Assembly: GCA_017881245.1 (NCBI GenBank)
Contig: JADGRC010000103.1
Coordinates: 1-33,488 of the forward strand
From: Pseudomonadota bacterium
GTDB lineage: Bacteria; Myxococcota_A; Polyangia; Fen-1088
DNA length: 33,488 nucleotides
Reading direction: 5' to 3'
The notes under the pieces are model-generated. The model searched no databases and was not told the DNA's origin. It saw only the letters and a program-made list of their open reading frames with translations. Shown here piece after piece: positions 24,139 to 32,436 of this stretch; the stretch's first letter is position 1; each line of letters opens with the position of its first letter. Both the position numbers and the translations under genes were made by a program.

Positions 24139-25793
24139 GCATCGGACGGAGCTTCCTGGCGATCGCCTTGGCTCTGTCGGCGACGGGGATGCTCGCGTGG
24201 TCGGGCTGCGCTCCGAAGCCAGGGACCCAAGCGCGCTGCACGCTGGACACGCAGTGCGGAACCGGCGCCCTGTGCATGAACGGCACTTGTCTGCGGAGGG
24301 GAACCGCGCGCTCCGTCGCGGTAGAGATCTTGCCTCGCGCGGATTCAACCGCCGCCCGAACCGGCATTCCCGACGTGGCGCTCGGCCCAGGGACGATTGC
24401 CTTGGCCGCGGATGATCGGGTGGTCGTCGATGGTACGGTGACCAACGCTCCCAACTCGCACGTGGTGCTGTTGGTGGCCAACCCTATTCCCGGTCAGCCG
24501 GATCTCCAGTTCGAAACCGATTTGGCTGATTTCAAGTTCCAGCTTGGCGTTGGCAGGCGGCTCCTGCGCTCGACGGCGACAATCTGGCTGATTCCAACTG
24601 TCGATGCGCAACAACAGCCGCCGGTCGCCTTCGTGACGATGCTGGATTCGATCTTGAGCGTCACGTTTCCTCCCGCGGCCCAGATGACCGCGCTTGGCGG
24701 AATTCTGCACGACTCGCTGGACCTGCCAGCCAATCAATTCCAGGCTCGCGCGCTCGTCGGCGGCAATGTCGTGAGCAATGTCGCCTCGACCGACCAAGGC
24801 GGTGCGTTCCAACTCCTGATGGCGCCTGGGGCCGTCCCGACAGACCCGAACACCATGATCACCCTCGATTTCGCCCCCCTCGATCCAGACACCGGACCGC
24901 GGTTCCAGGCAACTCCCTTCGCGCTGGGGACGGTCGCCGCCAACAATGCGAAGCCACGCACGTTCCGAATGCCGGCGTTCTTGGCGCCCGCCCCCCTTGG
25001 CTTCGCCGTCCAGGCCGGCAACATAACGCCTTCGGGTGTTCCCGACGTCACGATGCGATTTCGGACGGAGATCCCCTCGGCGGATGGCATGGCGATCTAC
25101 GAGCGCGAACAGCGCACCGACGGTAAGGGCGAAGTGCAGGTCAAGTTGATCCCGGGAACCGCGACCGATCCGCGCAACTATGTCGTCACGATCTTGCCTC
25201 CACCCGACTCCCCGTACGGGGCCAGGTGCGTTCCGGACAACCCCGTGACGAATGTCGGCAACGACATGCAACCGCAATATTCCGCGACTTTCCATCTGGA
25301 TGCGAAGGTGATCTTGAGGGGTACGATTCTGGGAGATGGTTCCTCGCCCGCCGCGACGACCAGTGTTTCGGCGACCCGGGTGCTGGTGACATCCCCCTGC
25401 GGCGACGCCGTCGCGGTATCGCCCGTCTCGTCCACGACGCTGCGCAACGGCACCTACCAGATGTTGGTTGATCCAGGAACCTATCGTCTGGATATCGATC
25501 CCCCCATGGGCTCCGAGCTGCCGCGACTGACCTTGGACCAAGACCAGGCCGTGATCGTGTCGACCGATTCCCTCACCACCTACGACGTGATGTTGCCGGC
25601 GGGCGAGGCGATCGAGGGAGACGTCAAGGGCATGGACGCCACGCCCCTTGGGTCGGCCAGCATCAAGGTCTTCGAGGTTCTGTGCCAGGCGGAGAGCTGC
25701 GGCGGGCCTTCACGCGTCGCTCCAGCCTTGCGCGCCCAGACGCGCACCGACATGATCGGCCACTTTCGCGCCGTCCTGCCCCGTTCGCCCTGA
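24126..25793 (+). CDS. Large putative lipoprotein with carboxypeptidase-regulatory-like regions
   Basis: A 555-residue secreted protein, family not identified. Signal: SFLAIALALSATGMLAWSGC, with lipobox Cys about residue 28. After it comes a Cys-rich knot (CTLDTQCGTGALCMNGTC, about residues 39-56) of the kind seen in EGF/dickkopf-like motifs of myxobacterial surface proteins. The rest is beta-rich; segments such as VVVDGTVTNAPNSHVVLLV, ILRGTILGDGSS and EGDVKGMDATPLGSASIKV look like CarboxypepD_reg-type beta-sandwich repeats. Start at 24126 overlaps the previous gene. A surface adhesion or binding role is plausible but unproven. Confidence 0.75.
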   Translation: MSSVGIGRSFLAIALALSATGMLAWSGCAPKPGTQARCTLDTQCGTGALCMNGTCLRRGTARSVAVEILPRADSTAARTGIPDVALGPGTIALAADDRVVVDGTVTNAPNSHVVLLVANPIPGQPDLQFETDLADFKFQLGVGRRLLRSTATIWLIPTVDAQQQPPVAFVTMLDSILSVTFPPAAQMTALGGILHDSLDLPANQFQARALVGGNVVSNVASTDQGGAFQLLMAPGAVPTDPNTMITLDFAPLDPDTGPRFQATPFALGTVAANNAKPRTFRMPAFLAPAPLGFAVQAGNITPSGVPDVTMRFRTEIPSADGMAIYEREQRTDGKGEVQVKLIPGTATDPRNYVVTILPPPDSPYGARCVPDNPVTNVGNDMQPQYSATFHLDAKVILRGTILGDGSSPAATTSVSATRVLVTSPCGDAVAVSPVSSTTLRNGTYQMLVDPGTYRLDIDPPMGSELPRLTLDQDQAVIVSTDSLTTYDVMLPAGEAIEGDVKGMDATPLGSASIKVFEVLCQAESCGGPSRVAPALRAQTRTDMIGHFRAVLPRSP

Positions 25794-25806
25794 AGTCCCG
25801 GGGAAG

Positions 25807-26862
25807 GTGTCCCGTCCGGGTCAAATGGGCGGTTGGTTCGTGCTAGCGTGCGCCGCGATGCTCGCCGCTCGTGCCTCCCGCAAGCGCCTGACGTTAGTCG
25901 TCGCCTTGCTGTCGAGCGGTGTCTTGGCGGCGCTGCTGCTGGCCACGACCCTGGGTGTCGAGAAAGTCGACTGGCGCAGGGCTTGGCGGCCGGGAACCTT
26001 GGACCACGCAATCGTCATGCGAGTCAGGCTGGGTCGCGCGTTGCTGGGCGCCGTCGTGGGGGGCGCACTGGCGGCCGCTGGGGTCACATTCCAGACTCTG
26101 GTCCGCAATCCGCTGGCCGATCCATATGTGCTGGGCGTGTCCTCGGGCGCGTCGGTCGGCGCGGCGTTGACCATCGTGGCGGGGGCGGGTCAGGGCGCGC
26201 CGTTGGCGCTCGGCGCCTTTGGGGGCGCGCTCGGTGCGCTGGCGCTGATCTACCGCCTGGGCGTCGTTCGCGGGCGTCTGGTCCCACACGTGGTACTGCT
26301 GGCCGGCGTCGTCTTCAATGCCTCCTCCTGGGCGGTCATAGTCACCCTGGCGTCCCTATCGCGTCCGGGAACCACGGCCGAGATGTTGATCTGGCTGATG
26401 GGATCCTTGTCGGCCCCGGACTGGCTCCGCCTGGGGATGGCATCGTTGGTGGTGGCGGGCGGGGTCGCGGCGCTGATGGCCATGGCGCCGAGGATGAACG
26501 CGCTCGTGCTCGGCGACGAAGGCGCGCATTCGCTGGGGGTCGACGTGCGATGGACCCGCAAGGTGTTGCTTCTGACCGCGTCGGTCCTGACCGCCGCCGC
26601 CGTCGCCATGGCCGGACCCATCGGTTTCGTCGGTATCATCGTTCCCCACGTCTTGCGTCTGATCGTGGGGCCGGATCATCGAATTCTCGTACCCGCCAGC
26701 GCGCTTGGGGGCGCGTTATTCCTGTCGACGTGTGACACCCTGACGCGAATGGCTTTTCTTCCCCTCGGAAACGAGCCACCGGTCAGCGTCGTGACCGCGC
26801 TGCTTGGCGGACCGTTCTTCCTGGTGTTGTTGTGGCAAAAACGCGGCGAACGATTGTTCTGA
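25807..26862 (+). CDS. FecCD/BtuC-family ABC transporter permease
   Basis: A 351-residue multi-pass inner-membrane permease (about 8-10 hydrophobic segments) of the family that imports vitamin B12, heme or iron siderophores. Signatures: RLGRALLGAVVGGALAAAGV, TFQTLVRNPLADPYVLGVSSGA, and GPIGFVGIIVPHVLRLIVG, the loop that contacts the ATPase. The start could be GTG 25807, ATG 25825 or ATG 25858; the first is used here without strong ribosome-site evidence. The following gene for a binding lipoprotein overlaps its end by 31 nt, so the pair is a transport unit. No ATPase gene is in the window, and no cobalamin riboswitch is visible upstream. Confidence 0.93.
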   Translation: MSRPGQMGGWFVLACAAMLAARASRKRLTLVVALLSSGVLAALLLATTLGVEKVDWRRAWRPGTLDHAIVMRVRLGRALLGAVVGGALAAAGVTFQTLVRNPLADPYVLGVSSGASVGAALTIVAGAGQGAPLALGAFGGALGALALIYRLGVVRGRLVPHVVLLAGVVFNASSWAVIVTLASLSRPGTTAEMLIWLMGSLSAPDWLRLGMASLVVAGGVAALMAMAPRMNALVLGDEGAHSLGVDVRWTRKVLLLTASVLTAAAVAMAGPIGFVGIIVPHVLRLIVGPDHRILVPASALGGALFLSTCDTLTRMAFLPLGNEPPVSVVTALLGGPFFLVLLWQKRGERLF

Positions 26863-27779
26863 TCGTGTCGCTGTCCGCCTTAGGGGCGGCCCTGCCGGTC
26901 ACGCTCGGTTGTGGGAAGCACGCCTCGCCGTCCGAGCGCAACGCTGTGCCCGGTTTTGCGTTCACCGACGAGATCGGCCGCGGCGTGAATCCGCGCGACG
27001 TGCCGGCGCGTCGGGTCGTGTCGCTGGCCCCCAACGTGACCGAGTTGTTGTTCGCGGTGGGGGCCGGTGCGCTCCTCGTGGGCGTCGACAATTACAGCGA
27101 TCAACCCGCTCGGCTGGTCGACCACATACCGAAGCTGGGAAGTGACTACGAGCCGTCCATCGAAAGAATCGTGGCGCTGTCTCCCGACGTTGTGTTCACG
27201 TCCCTGTCCGCAAACCGGCGCGAAACCGTCGAGGCCCTGCAACGGCTTGATATCCCCGTCTTCGTCACTGACACGCGCGCCGTCGTTGGGATGGACCGCA
27301 TGTACCGAAGCTTGGGCGCGATTACCGGGCACGCGAAACAAGCCGAGGAACAGATCGTTCACCTCCACGCCGGCCTCGAGGAGGTGGCACGACGCGTGAG
27401 CGGGCGGCCGAAACCGCGGGTTCTCGTCGTGGTTTGGGACGATCCGCTGTACGTCGCGGGACGCGGGACATTCACCCACGACCTCATCGAGCTGGCGGGT
27501 GGCACGAATATCGCTGCCGACGTGACCGGATTCGTGAGATACCCGCTCGAGCGTGTGTTGCGCCTCGGTCCCGAGTTGATCGTGCTGCCGACGCATTCGG
27601 CGGTCGAGCAAGGACCTCGGGCGATCGCTTACTGGTCTCGCTGGCCAGAGCTTCCCGCCGTTCGAACAGGACGGGTGAAGGCGATCGAGGACGCCGTGAT
27701 CATCCGCCCCGGGGCCCGTTTGTTGGAAGGGGCCAATGTGCTAGCGCGCCTGATCCACCCGGACAAGGCCTCGCCGTGA
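26832..27779 (+). CDS. BtuF-like ABC transporter substrate-binding lipoprotein
   Basis: A 315-residue binding protein of the helical-backbone metal-receptor type (periplasmic-binding protein 2 family). Signal and lipobox: IVLIVSLSALGAALPVTLGC (Cys about residue 27). The BtuF signature RVVSLAPNVTELLFAVGAG, then VGVDNYSDQP and DYEPSIERIVALSPDVVF, fits cobalamin binders, though other tetrapyrrole or siderophore ligands are possible. The GTG start at 26832 lies inside the permease gene. Confidence 0.92.
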   Translation: MAKTRRTIVLIVSLSALGAALPVTLGCGKHASPSERNAVPGFAFTDEIGRGVNPRDVPARRVVSLAPNVTELLFAVGAGALLVGVDNYSDQPARLVDHIPKLGSDYEPSIERIVALSPDVVFTSLSANRRETVEALQRLDIPVFVTDTRAVVGMDRMYRSLGAITGHAKQAEEQIVHLHAGLEEVARRVSGRPKPRVLVVVWDDPLYVAGRGTFTHDLIELAGGTNIAADVTGFVRYPLERVLRLGPELIVLPTHSAVEQGPRAIAYWSRWPELPAVRTGRVKAIEDAVIIRPGARLLEGANVLARLIHPDKASP

Positions 27780-27789
27780 CCAACCAACC

Positions 27790-28722
27790 ATGAGCAACCG
27801 GCACCGCCGGGGCAAATCCTATATGCTGTGGATGATGACAACCGCGTCGTCCGCCCGCTACGCCGTCGTCGAAACCAAGGATCTGGTGGAGACACACCGG
27901 CTAGTCGATCAGGACACGAACGCGGAGGTGACTGTCGCCCCCATGCGCGGGGGCATGGTCACCCGGTTCCGGATCGGCGACGACGAGATACTGTTCCTGG
28001 ATCAGGCGACGCTGCGCGATCACAACCAGAATGTTCGTGGCGGAATTCCCGTGCTGTTTCCCATCGCCGGTCGGCTGACGCAAGAACAGTTTGAGCTTAA
28101 CGGCGAACGGATCTCGATGGTGCAGCATGGGTTCGCACGGAAGCTGCCCTGGCGCATCACCGAGACGGATGCGACCGAGAGCGCGTCGATCACGATGTCG
28201 TTGGAGCACAGTGAATCAACGCTGGCGACGTGGCCCAATCGATTCCGCCTGACATTTCGGTATGCGCTGCGCGATGCCGCTCTGACCATCCATCAACGGT
28301 ACGAAAACCTGAACAATCGGCCGATGTCGATTCATCCGGGCCTCCATCCCTATTTTCGCGTGGATGATTGGCGTAAACGAGAGGCGCGCATTGTCACCCG
28401 CGCCACCCGCGCATTCGACAATCGTACGGGCCTTTTCGTGTCGCCACTTCCACCCATCGATCTCGGAGGCGGCGAAGTCGACCTTCAACTTCTAGATCAC
28501 GGTCAACCGGACATCTCGCTGCAACGACCCGATGGGACCGTGATGACCCTGTCGTACGTCGACCCGACGACGGTGATCGCCGTGTGGACCCTGCCCTCTC
28601 GTGGTTTCGTGTGTATCGAACCCTGGGCCCGCCAGGCCGACGCGCTCAATCGCGGCGACGCCCTCGTGATTCCGGTCGGTGGCGTTCACGAGGCGACCCT
28701 CAGGATTTCCCGCGAACCTTGA
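27790..28722 (+). CDS. Galactose mutarotase-like (aldose 1-epimerase family) enzyme
   Basis: A 310-residue beta-sandwich enzyme of the aldose 1-epimerase superfamily. Visible family marks: GGIPVLFPIAGRL, QHGFARKLPW (catalytic His), IHPGLHPYF (second His) and VCIEPWARQADAL (catalytic Glu). The pattern fits YeaD/mutarotase-like proteins that interconvert alpha and beta anomers of a hexose or hexose 6-phosphate. It lacks a signal peptide, so it is cytoplasmic. The start is uncertain: ATG 27790, 27823, 27832 or 27835, none with a strong SD. It begins 10 nt after the binding-protein stop on the same strand, but no functional link is apparent. Confidence 0.88.
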   Translation: MSNRHRRGKSYMLWMMTTASSARYAVVETKDLVETHRLVDQDTNAEVTVAPMRGGMVTRFRIGDDEILFLDQATLRDHNQNVRGGIPVLFPIAGRLTQEQFELNGERISMVQHGFARKLPWRITETDATESASITMSLEHSESTLATWPNRFRLTFRYALRDAALTIHQRYENLNNRPMSIHPGLHPYFRVDDWRKREARIVTRATRAFDNRTGLFVSPLPPIDLGGGEVDLQLLDHGQPDISLQRPDGTVMTLSYVDPTTVIAVWTLPSRGFVCIEPWARQADALNRGDALVIPVGGVHEATLRISREP

Positions 28723-28802
28723 CCAACGTCGCTGGGTATTTCCGGGAGTCTAAAGACGGCAACGGGGCGGGATCGGGAGGGGATCGGGACGGGAAGCACT
28801 TA

Positions 28803-28831
28803 TTGACAGGCGGACCCGCGGCCCGTAGCTT
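28803..28831 (+). promoter_or_regulatory. Candidate promoter before the small membrane protein and helicase
   Basis: TTGACA (28803-28808), 17-nt spacer, TAGCTT (28826-28831), in the 191-nt gap after the mutarotase gene. The -35 is perfect, the -10 moderate. Confidence 0.4.
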
Positions 28832-28913
28832 GACCTTTCTTCCCGCTGGCGCTCCAGCGGTTGCGTACTCCCCTCGCGGCGCTCCGCGCGGGCAGGGTAT
28901 CCGAATCAACACA

Positions 28914-29489
28914 GTGTCCACTGAACGCCTCCCCCAACTCGCTCCGGAGACCGCATCCGAAGCCGCTCTTCCCGGCGAGTTTCGTCGCTATCGGCGGTTC
29001 GTCTCTTGGTTCATTCTGACCTTCGTGTTTGTCGGTGCCACCTACATGTTGTTGTCCGTCGCGGTGACCATTTACCGCCGGCAGCATGCCGTCCCGTTGG
29101 GTTCGCGGGTCGGGGTGACGGCCACCAAGGAGGACGCGGAGAGCTGTTTCGACGAGCTATCCGACGTGGTCGAGGGGCTTCTGAAATACCTGGAGAACTC
29201 ACACACGCTCATGGCGCAGCCGAGCTCGGGAGAGATTCAGGATTGGGCGGAGGCCGGCAGCTACTGGCGCGGCCAGTGGAAAGCCGTCGGAGCGCGGTGT
29301 GGCTTCGAAAGGCGCCGAGGCGAAAAAAACTGGGAAGAGATGGCGGTGCTGCACGAAGAGCTGCGCGAGACCGAAGCGGATTATACGAAAAACATTTCAC
29401 GTTTCGGCAAGGAGCTGGCGCCACGACTCGGCCGTCTGCGCGAACGACTCGCGCGAATCGGCGAGCGGCTGTCCTTGCCGCGCGAATAG
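28914..29489 (+). CDS. Single-pass membrane protein with coiled-coil tail, unknown function
   Basis: About 191 residues from the GTG at 28914 (MSTERLPQLAP). The open frame runs further upstream into the mutarotase gene, but that part is Arg/Gly-rich shadow. An N-terminal cytoplasmic segment precedes one transmembrane helix (FVSWFILTFVFVGATYMLLS, about residues 30-50). The rest is helical and rich in Glu and Arg (LRERLARIGERLSL), probably coiled coil, with two Cys. The start lacks a clear SD. The stop TAG overlaps the AGGAG ribosome site of the helicase gene, so the two are likely cotranscribed. I do not recognise the family. Confidence 0.65.
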   Translation: MSTERLPQLAPETASEAALPGEFRRYRRFVSWFILTFVFVGATYMLLSVAVTIYRRQHAVPLGSRVGVTATKEDAESCFDELSDVVEGLLKYLENSHTLMAQPSSGEIQDWAEAGSYWRGQWKAVGARCGFERRRGEKNWEEMAVLHEELRETEADYTKNISRFGKELAPRLGRLRERLARIGERLSLPRE

Positions 29490-29498
29490 GAGATCCAT

Positions 29499-31703
29499 AT
29501 GTCGAACGAGGAAAACATGCCACACAGTCTGACCAACACGATCACCCCCAACGATGGAGTGGCCGCTCCCACGATACTGGCGCCACCATCGGGGAGCCCC
29601 ATCTCACCGTCGGAAGCCGACGCCGTCGTAGTCGCGGCCGCGAGCGCGACGCGCCCCAAGGGACCCCGATTCGACACTCTGGGCCTCGGCCCGGATGTTC
29701 TGCGCGCACTGGAAGAGATGGGGTTTCAGGAATCGATGGAGGTTCAAGCGGCCACGATCCCCCTGGCGCGAACCGGTCGCGACCTGATGGTGCAGTCGCG
29801 AACCGGGTCGGGGAAAACCGCGGCGTTCGGCATTCCGTTCGTGAACGACGTGGTCGATCCGGCCGTGCGCGCGGTGCAGGCGATCGTGCTGTTGCCGACC
29901 CGGGAGCTCGCCTTGCAGGTCGCGGCGGAGCTGGCACGCATCGCCGCCCACCGTCCTATCACCGTCGCGCCCATCTACGGTGGTGCCCCCATGGGCCGAC
30001 AGGTCGAAATGCTGCGGGCGGGGGCCCAGATCGTGTGTGGCACGCCAGGCCGAATCCTCGACCACCTGCGCCGCGGAACCCTGTCGTTGGATCGCGTGCG
30101 CTGCGCGGTTCTGGATGAATGCGACGAAATGCTATCGATGGGATTCCAAGAAGATATCGAGCACATTCTGGAGCAAACACCGGCCACCCGACAGACGCTT
30201 CTATTCTCGGCGACCGTGCCCGAGGGCATTCAGCGGCTCTCCCGTCGATTCATGAGGAACCCCGAGTTTCTGAAACTCTCGGCCGACTTCATCGGCGTGA
30301 ACGAAATTCGCCACGTCTACTACTCCATCCCTGGAATCAACCGGGAGCAGGAGCTGTTGCGCATTCTGAATTTCGAGGATCCCAGGACCGCCATCGTGTT
30401 CTGCAACACCCGCGAGGAGACATCGCGTGTCGCGGATTTCCTGAGGAAGCAGGGATTCGAGGCCGAGGCCATCTCGTCCGACCTGGCCCAGAACGATCGC
30501 GAGCGGGTCATGACCCGCATGCGCGCCGGCCAGATTCGGTTTCTGGTCGCCACCGACGTGGCCGCGCGGGGCATCGACATCGAATCGCTCTCCCACGTCT
30601 TCAACTACACGTTCCCGGAGGCGCCGGAGATCTACATCCACCGCACCGGTCGCACGGGACGCGCGGGCAAGCACGGCACAGCCATTTCCTTGATCGGGCC
30701 CACGGAGGTCGGGTCATTCTACTATCTGAAGCTTCTGTACAAGATCCGCCCCGAGGAGCGTGCCCTGCCTTCGGAGGCCGAGATTCGTTCGCACCGCGAG
30801 GGCGAGCGCGTGCTTCAACTGCGCCAGGCCCTGGCCGGCGAGCCGGGCACCGAGTGGCGCGATCTGGCCCGCCGCCTGATTGGAGCCGTCGACGGCGAAC
30901 GTCTGATGGCGGCCTTGCTGGCTCGGTCATTCTCCTCTCTGGCCGGTATGCCGGCGCTGCCCGTCGCGAAGGCCGCGATTGCCCCGGCTGCCTCGGAAAC
31001 CGCAGCGGCAGGCCCCGGAACGCGTGCCGCTTCGACTCGATCGCGCGATGATCGCCCGGAGGGTGCCGCGCGCCAGAGTTACGTTCGCCCGGAGCGAAGT
31101 GATCGAGGGGATCGGGGTCGTGACCGCCCGCCCCGGGATCGCGACCGGCCCGGGAACGGCCCTCGTGCGGCGGCCGGACCCGGCCGGGGACGCCTTCCCG
31201 ATCGTACCGCGGATCGGGATCGCCCCGCGGATCGGGAACGCCGCCCGGGCCGCACCGCGGATCCTGTCGCGCCCGGGGCACCCGGCGCGACCGGCGCCGT
31301 CGAGAAGGAGTTCTGGGAGGTCTGGAGCGAGGAGAAGGCGGCGGCCGAGAGCGCCGGGCGGGCGAGTGTCACAGCCGTCCAGAACGCGGCACCGGCGCAC
31401 TCCTCGCAAGATGAGCGTCCTTCATTGGCGGCGGCTTTCCAACCGGGGTCCGAAGCGCTCCCGGAAGGACAGGCGCGGCTCTACCTGAACCTCGGTCGCA
31501 AGGACGGTGCGCGCGAATCCGAGATCAGGAGCCTCTTGCTGGAGCACGCGGCGATCTCGGAGGTGCCCGAGATCGACATCATGAACACGCACACGTACCT
31601 GAACGTGTCCGGCGCGGACGCCGACCGGATCTGCGCATCACTGACCGGCAAACAGATGGGCGACCGTGCACTGATCTGCGAACGTGCCCGCCCCCGTCGA
31701 TAG
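29499..31703 (+). CDS. DEAD-box family RNA helicase with DECD motif and DbpA-type RNA-binding domain
   Basis: A 734-residue ATP-dependent RNA helicase. Start ATG has AGGAG 6 nt upstream. The core (about residues 58-440) shows the Q motif, motif I SRTGSGKT (100-107), motif II as D-E-C-D (206-209) rather than D-E-A-D, SAT (237-239), and motif VI HRTGRTGRAG (381-390). Then come an Ala-rich stretch, an Arg/Asp/Gly/Pro-rich disordered region (about 515-590) and a C-terminal DbpA/CsdA-type RNA-binding domain (about 659-730; RLYLNLGRKDG). Such helicases act in ribosome assembly and cold-shock RNA remodelling. The TGC codon for the Cys is at 30120-30122. Confidence 0.94.
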   Translation: MSNEENMPHSLTNTITPNDGVAAPTILAPPSGSPISPSEADAVVVAAASATRPKGPRFDTLGLGPDVLRALEEMGFQESMEVQAATIPLARTGRDLMVQSRTGSGKTAAFGIPFVNDVVDPAVRAVQAIVLLPTRELALQVAAELARIAAHRPITVAPIYGGAPMGRQVEMLRAGAQIVCGTPGRILDHLRRGTLSLDRVRCAVLDECDEMLSMGFQEDIEHILEQTPATRQTLLFSATVPEGIQRLSRRFMRNPEFLKLSADFIGVNEIRHVYYSIPGINREQELLRILNFEDPRTAIVFCNTREETSRVADFLRKQGFEAEAISSDLAQNDRERVMTRMRAGQIRFLVATDVAARGIDIESLSHVFNYTFPEAPEIYIHRTGRTGRAGKHGTAISLIGPTEVGSFYYLKLLYKIRPEERALPSEAEIRSHREGERVLQLRQALAGEPGTEWRDLARRLIGAVDGERLMAALLARSFSSLAGMPALPVAKAAIAPAASETAAAGPGTRAASTRSRDDRPEGAARQSYVRPERSDRGDRGRDRPPRDRDRPGNGPRAAAGPGRGRLPDRTADRDRPADRERRPGRTADPVAPGAPGATGAVEKEFWEVWSEEKAAAESAGRASVTAVQNAAPAHSSQDERPSLAAAFQPGSEALPEGQARLYLNLGRKDGARESEIRSLLLEHAAISEVPEIDIMNTHTYLNVSGADADRICASLTGKQMGDRALICERARPRR

Positions 31704-31745
31704 ATGCTTCAAGCGCGGAGCGCGGAGCCCCCCGGGGGCCTCGAT

Positions 31746-32333
31746 TTACTTCGAAGCCGCGAACATCTGGTCGAGCGAACTCGGGGCCGCGGCGGTTTTT
31801 GCCCGGGCCTTACCCTTCGCGCCGCGGGCGCCACTGTTCGTCTGGCTCGCGTGGGCTCGCGTCGCGCGGGCATGCGAATCAGGCGCCTTCTCCTCGGCCA
31901 GGCTGCTTGCGACTAACGCCCCGAGCTCATCGTTGGCCGAGGATTTGGGCTCGGCTGCCTTCTTGGAATTCCCACCGCCCTTTTTCGGCGTACGGATCTC
32001 CTGGTCCGATGCGATTGGAAGACCGATGGCGGCCTCCTGCTTCGCGCGAACGCCTTCCTTGTTGGGATCCTTCACCCTGGGTGCCTGGATGGGCGGCGGC
32101 CGCTTCGCAGCCTCGTCGGCGATTTTTTGGGCAGCCGCGATCTTGCGCATGTCGGCGGCCTTGCCGCCGTCGTCGCCCATCACCTTCTTCTCCCATTCCA
32201 TCTGTTTGTCGATGGACTTGTCGCCGTCGGACGCCGAGGCCTTGCCTCGGTTCTTGGGTTCCGCGTGCGCAACAGCGGACAACGCGAAACCAACCGTGAG
32301 AGCGATCACGTAACCAAGATACTTGGACCGCAT
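31746..32333 (-). CDS. Small Lys/Ala-rich secreted protein, unknown function
   Basis: 195 residues from ATG 32333, which has GGAGG 7 nt upstream; the open frame to 32363 lacks that support. A clear signal peptide (MRSKYLGYVIALTVGFALSA, cut after AHA) leads to a mature chain rich in Lys, Ala, Asp and Ser, with few hydrophobics and no Cys. It looks largely disordered and basic. I do not recognise a family. It converges with the helicase gene and has a good promoter candidate upstream. Confidence 0.7.
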   Translation of the reverse strand: MRSKYLGYVIALTVGFALSAVAHAEPKNRGKASASDGDKSIDKQMEWEKKVMGDDGGKAADMRKIAAAQKIADEAAKRPPPIQAPRVKDPNKEGVRAKQEAAIGLPIASDQEIRTPKKGGGNSKKAAEPKSSANDELGALVASSLAEEKAPDSHARATRAHASQTNSGARGAKGKARAKTAAAPSSLDQMFAASK

Positions 32334-32392
32334 TTTCGAACCTCCGGGGAGAGGGGACGCCACTCAAGCGACGATATTCGGGGGACGCTTTG

Positions 32393-32420
32393 ATTATCCG
32401 TGCCTTCGGTACATTTGCAA
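32393..32420 (-). promoter_or_regulatory. Candidate promoter for the Lys/Ala-rich secreted protein
   Basis: Minus strand: TTGCAA (32415-32420), 16-nt spacer, GATAAT (32393-32398), about 60 nt before the ATG. Confidence 0.45.
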
Positions 32421-32436
32421 CAGGGCGGTGACGATG

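Noticed and set aside
24345-25541. 398-codon minus-strand open frame within the lipoprotein gene
   Set aside because: Composition is that of an antisense shadow; the plus frame has a lipobox and Cys-knot.
25794-25806. Cobalamin riboswitch before the BtuC-like gene
   Set aside because: Only 13 nt separate it from the previous gene, so there is no room for the element.
28584-28913. Upstream extension of the small membrane protein into the mutarotase gene
   Set aside because: Arg/Gly/Pro-rich out-of-frame read of the mutarotase 3' end and the gap.
29500-30118. Plus-strand Arg-rich open frame (29006-30118) across the helicase start
   Set aside because: Shadow of the helicase and membrane-protein genes in another frame.
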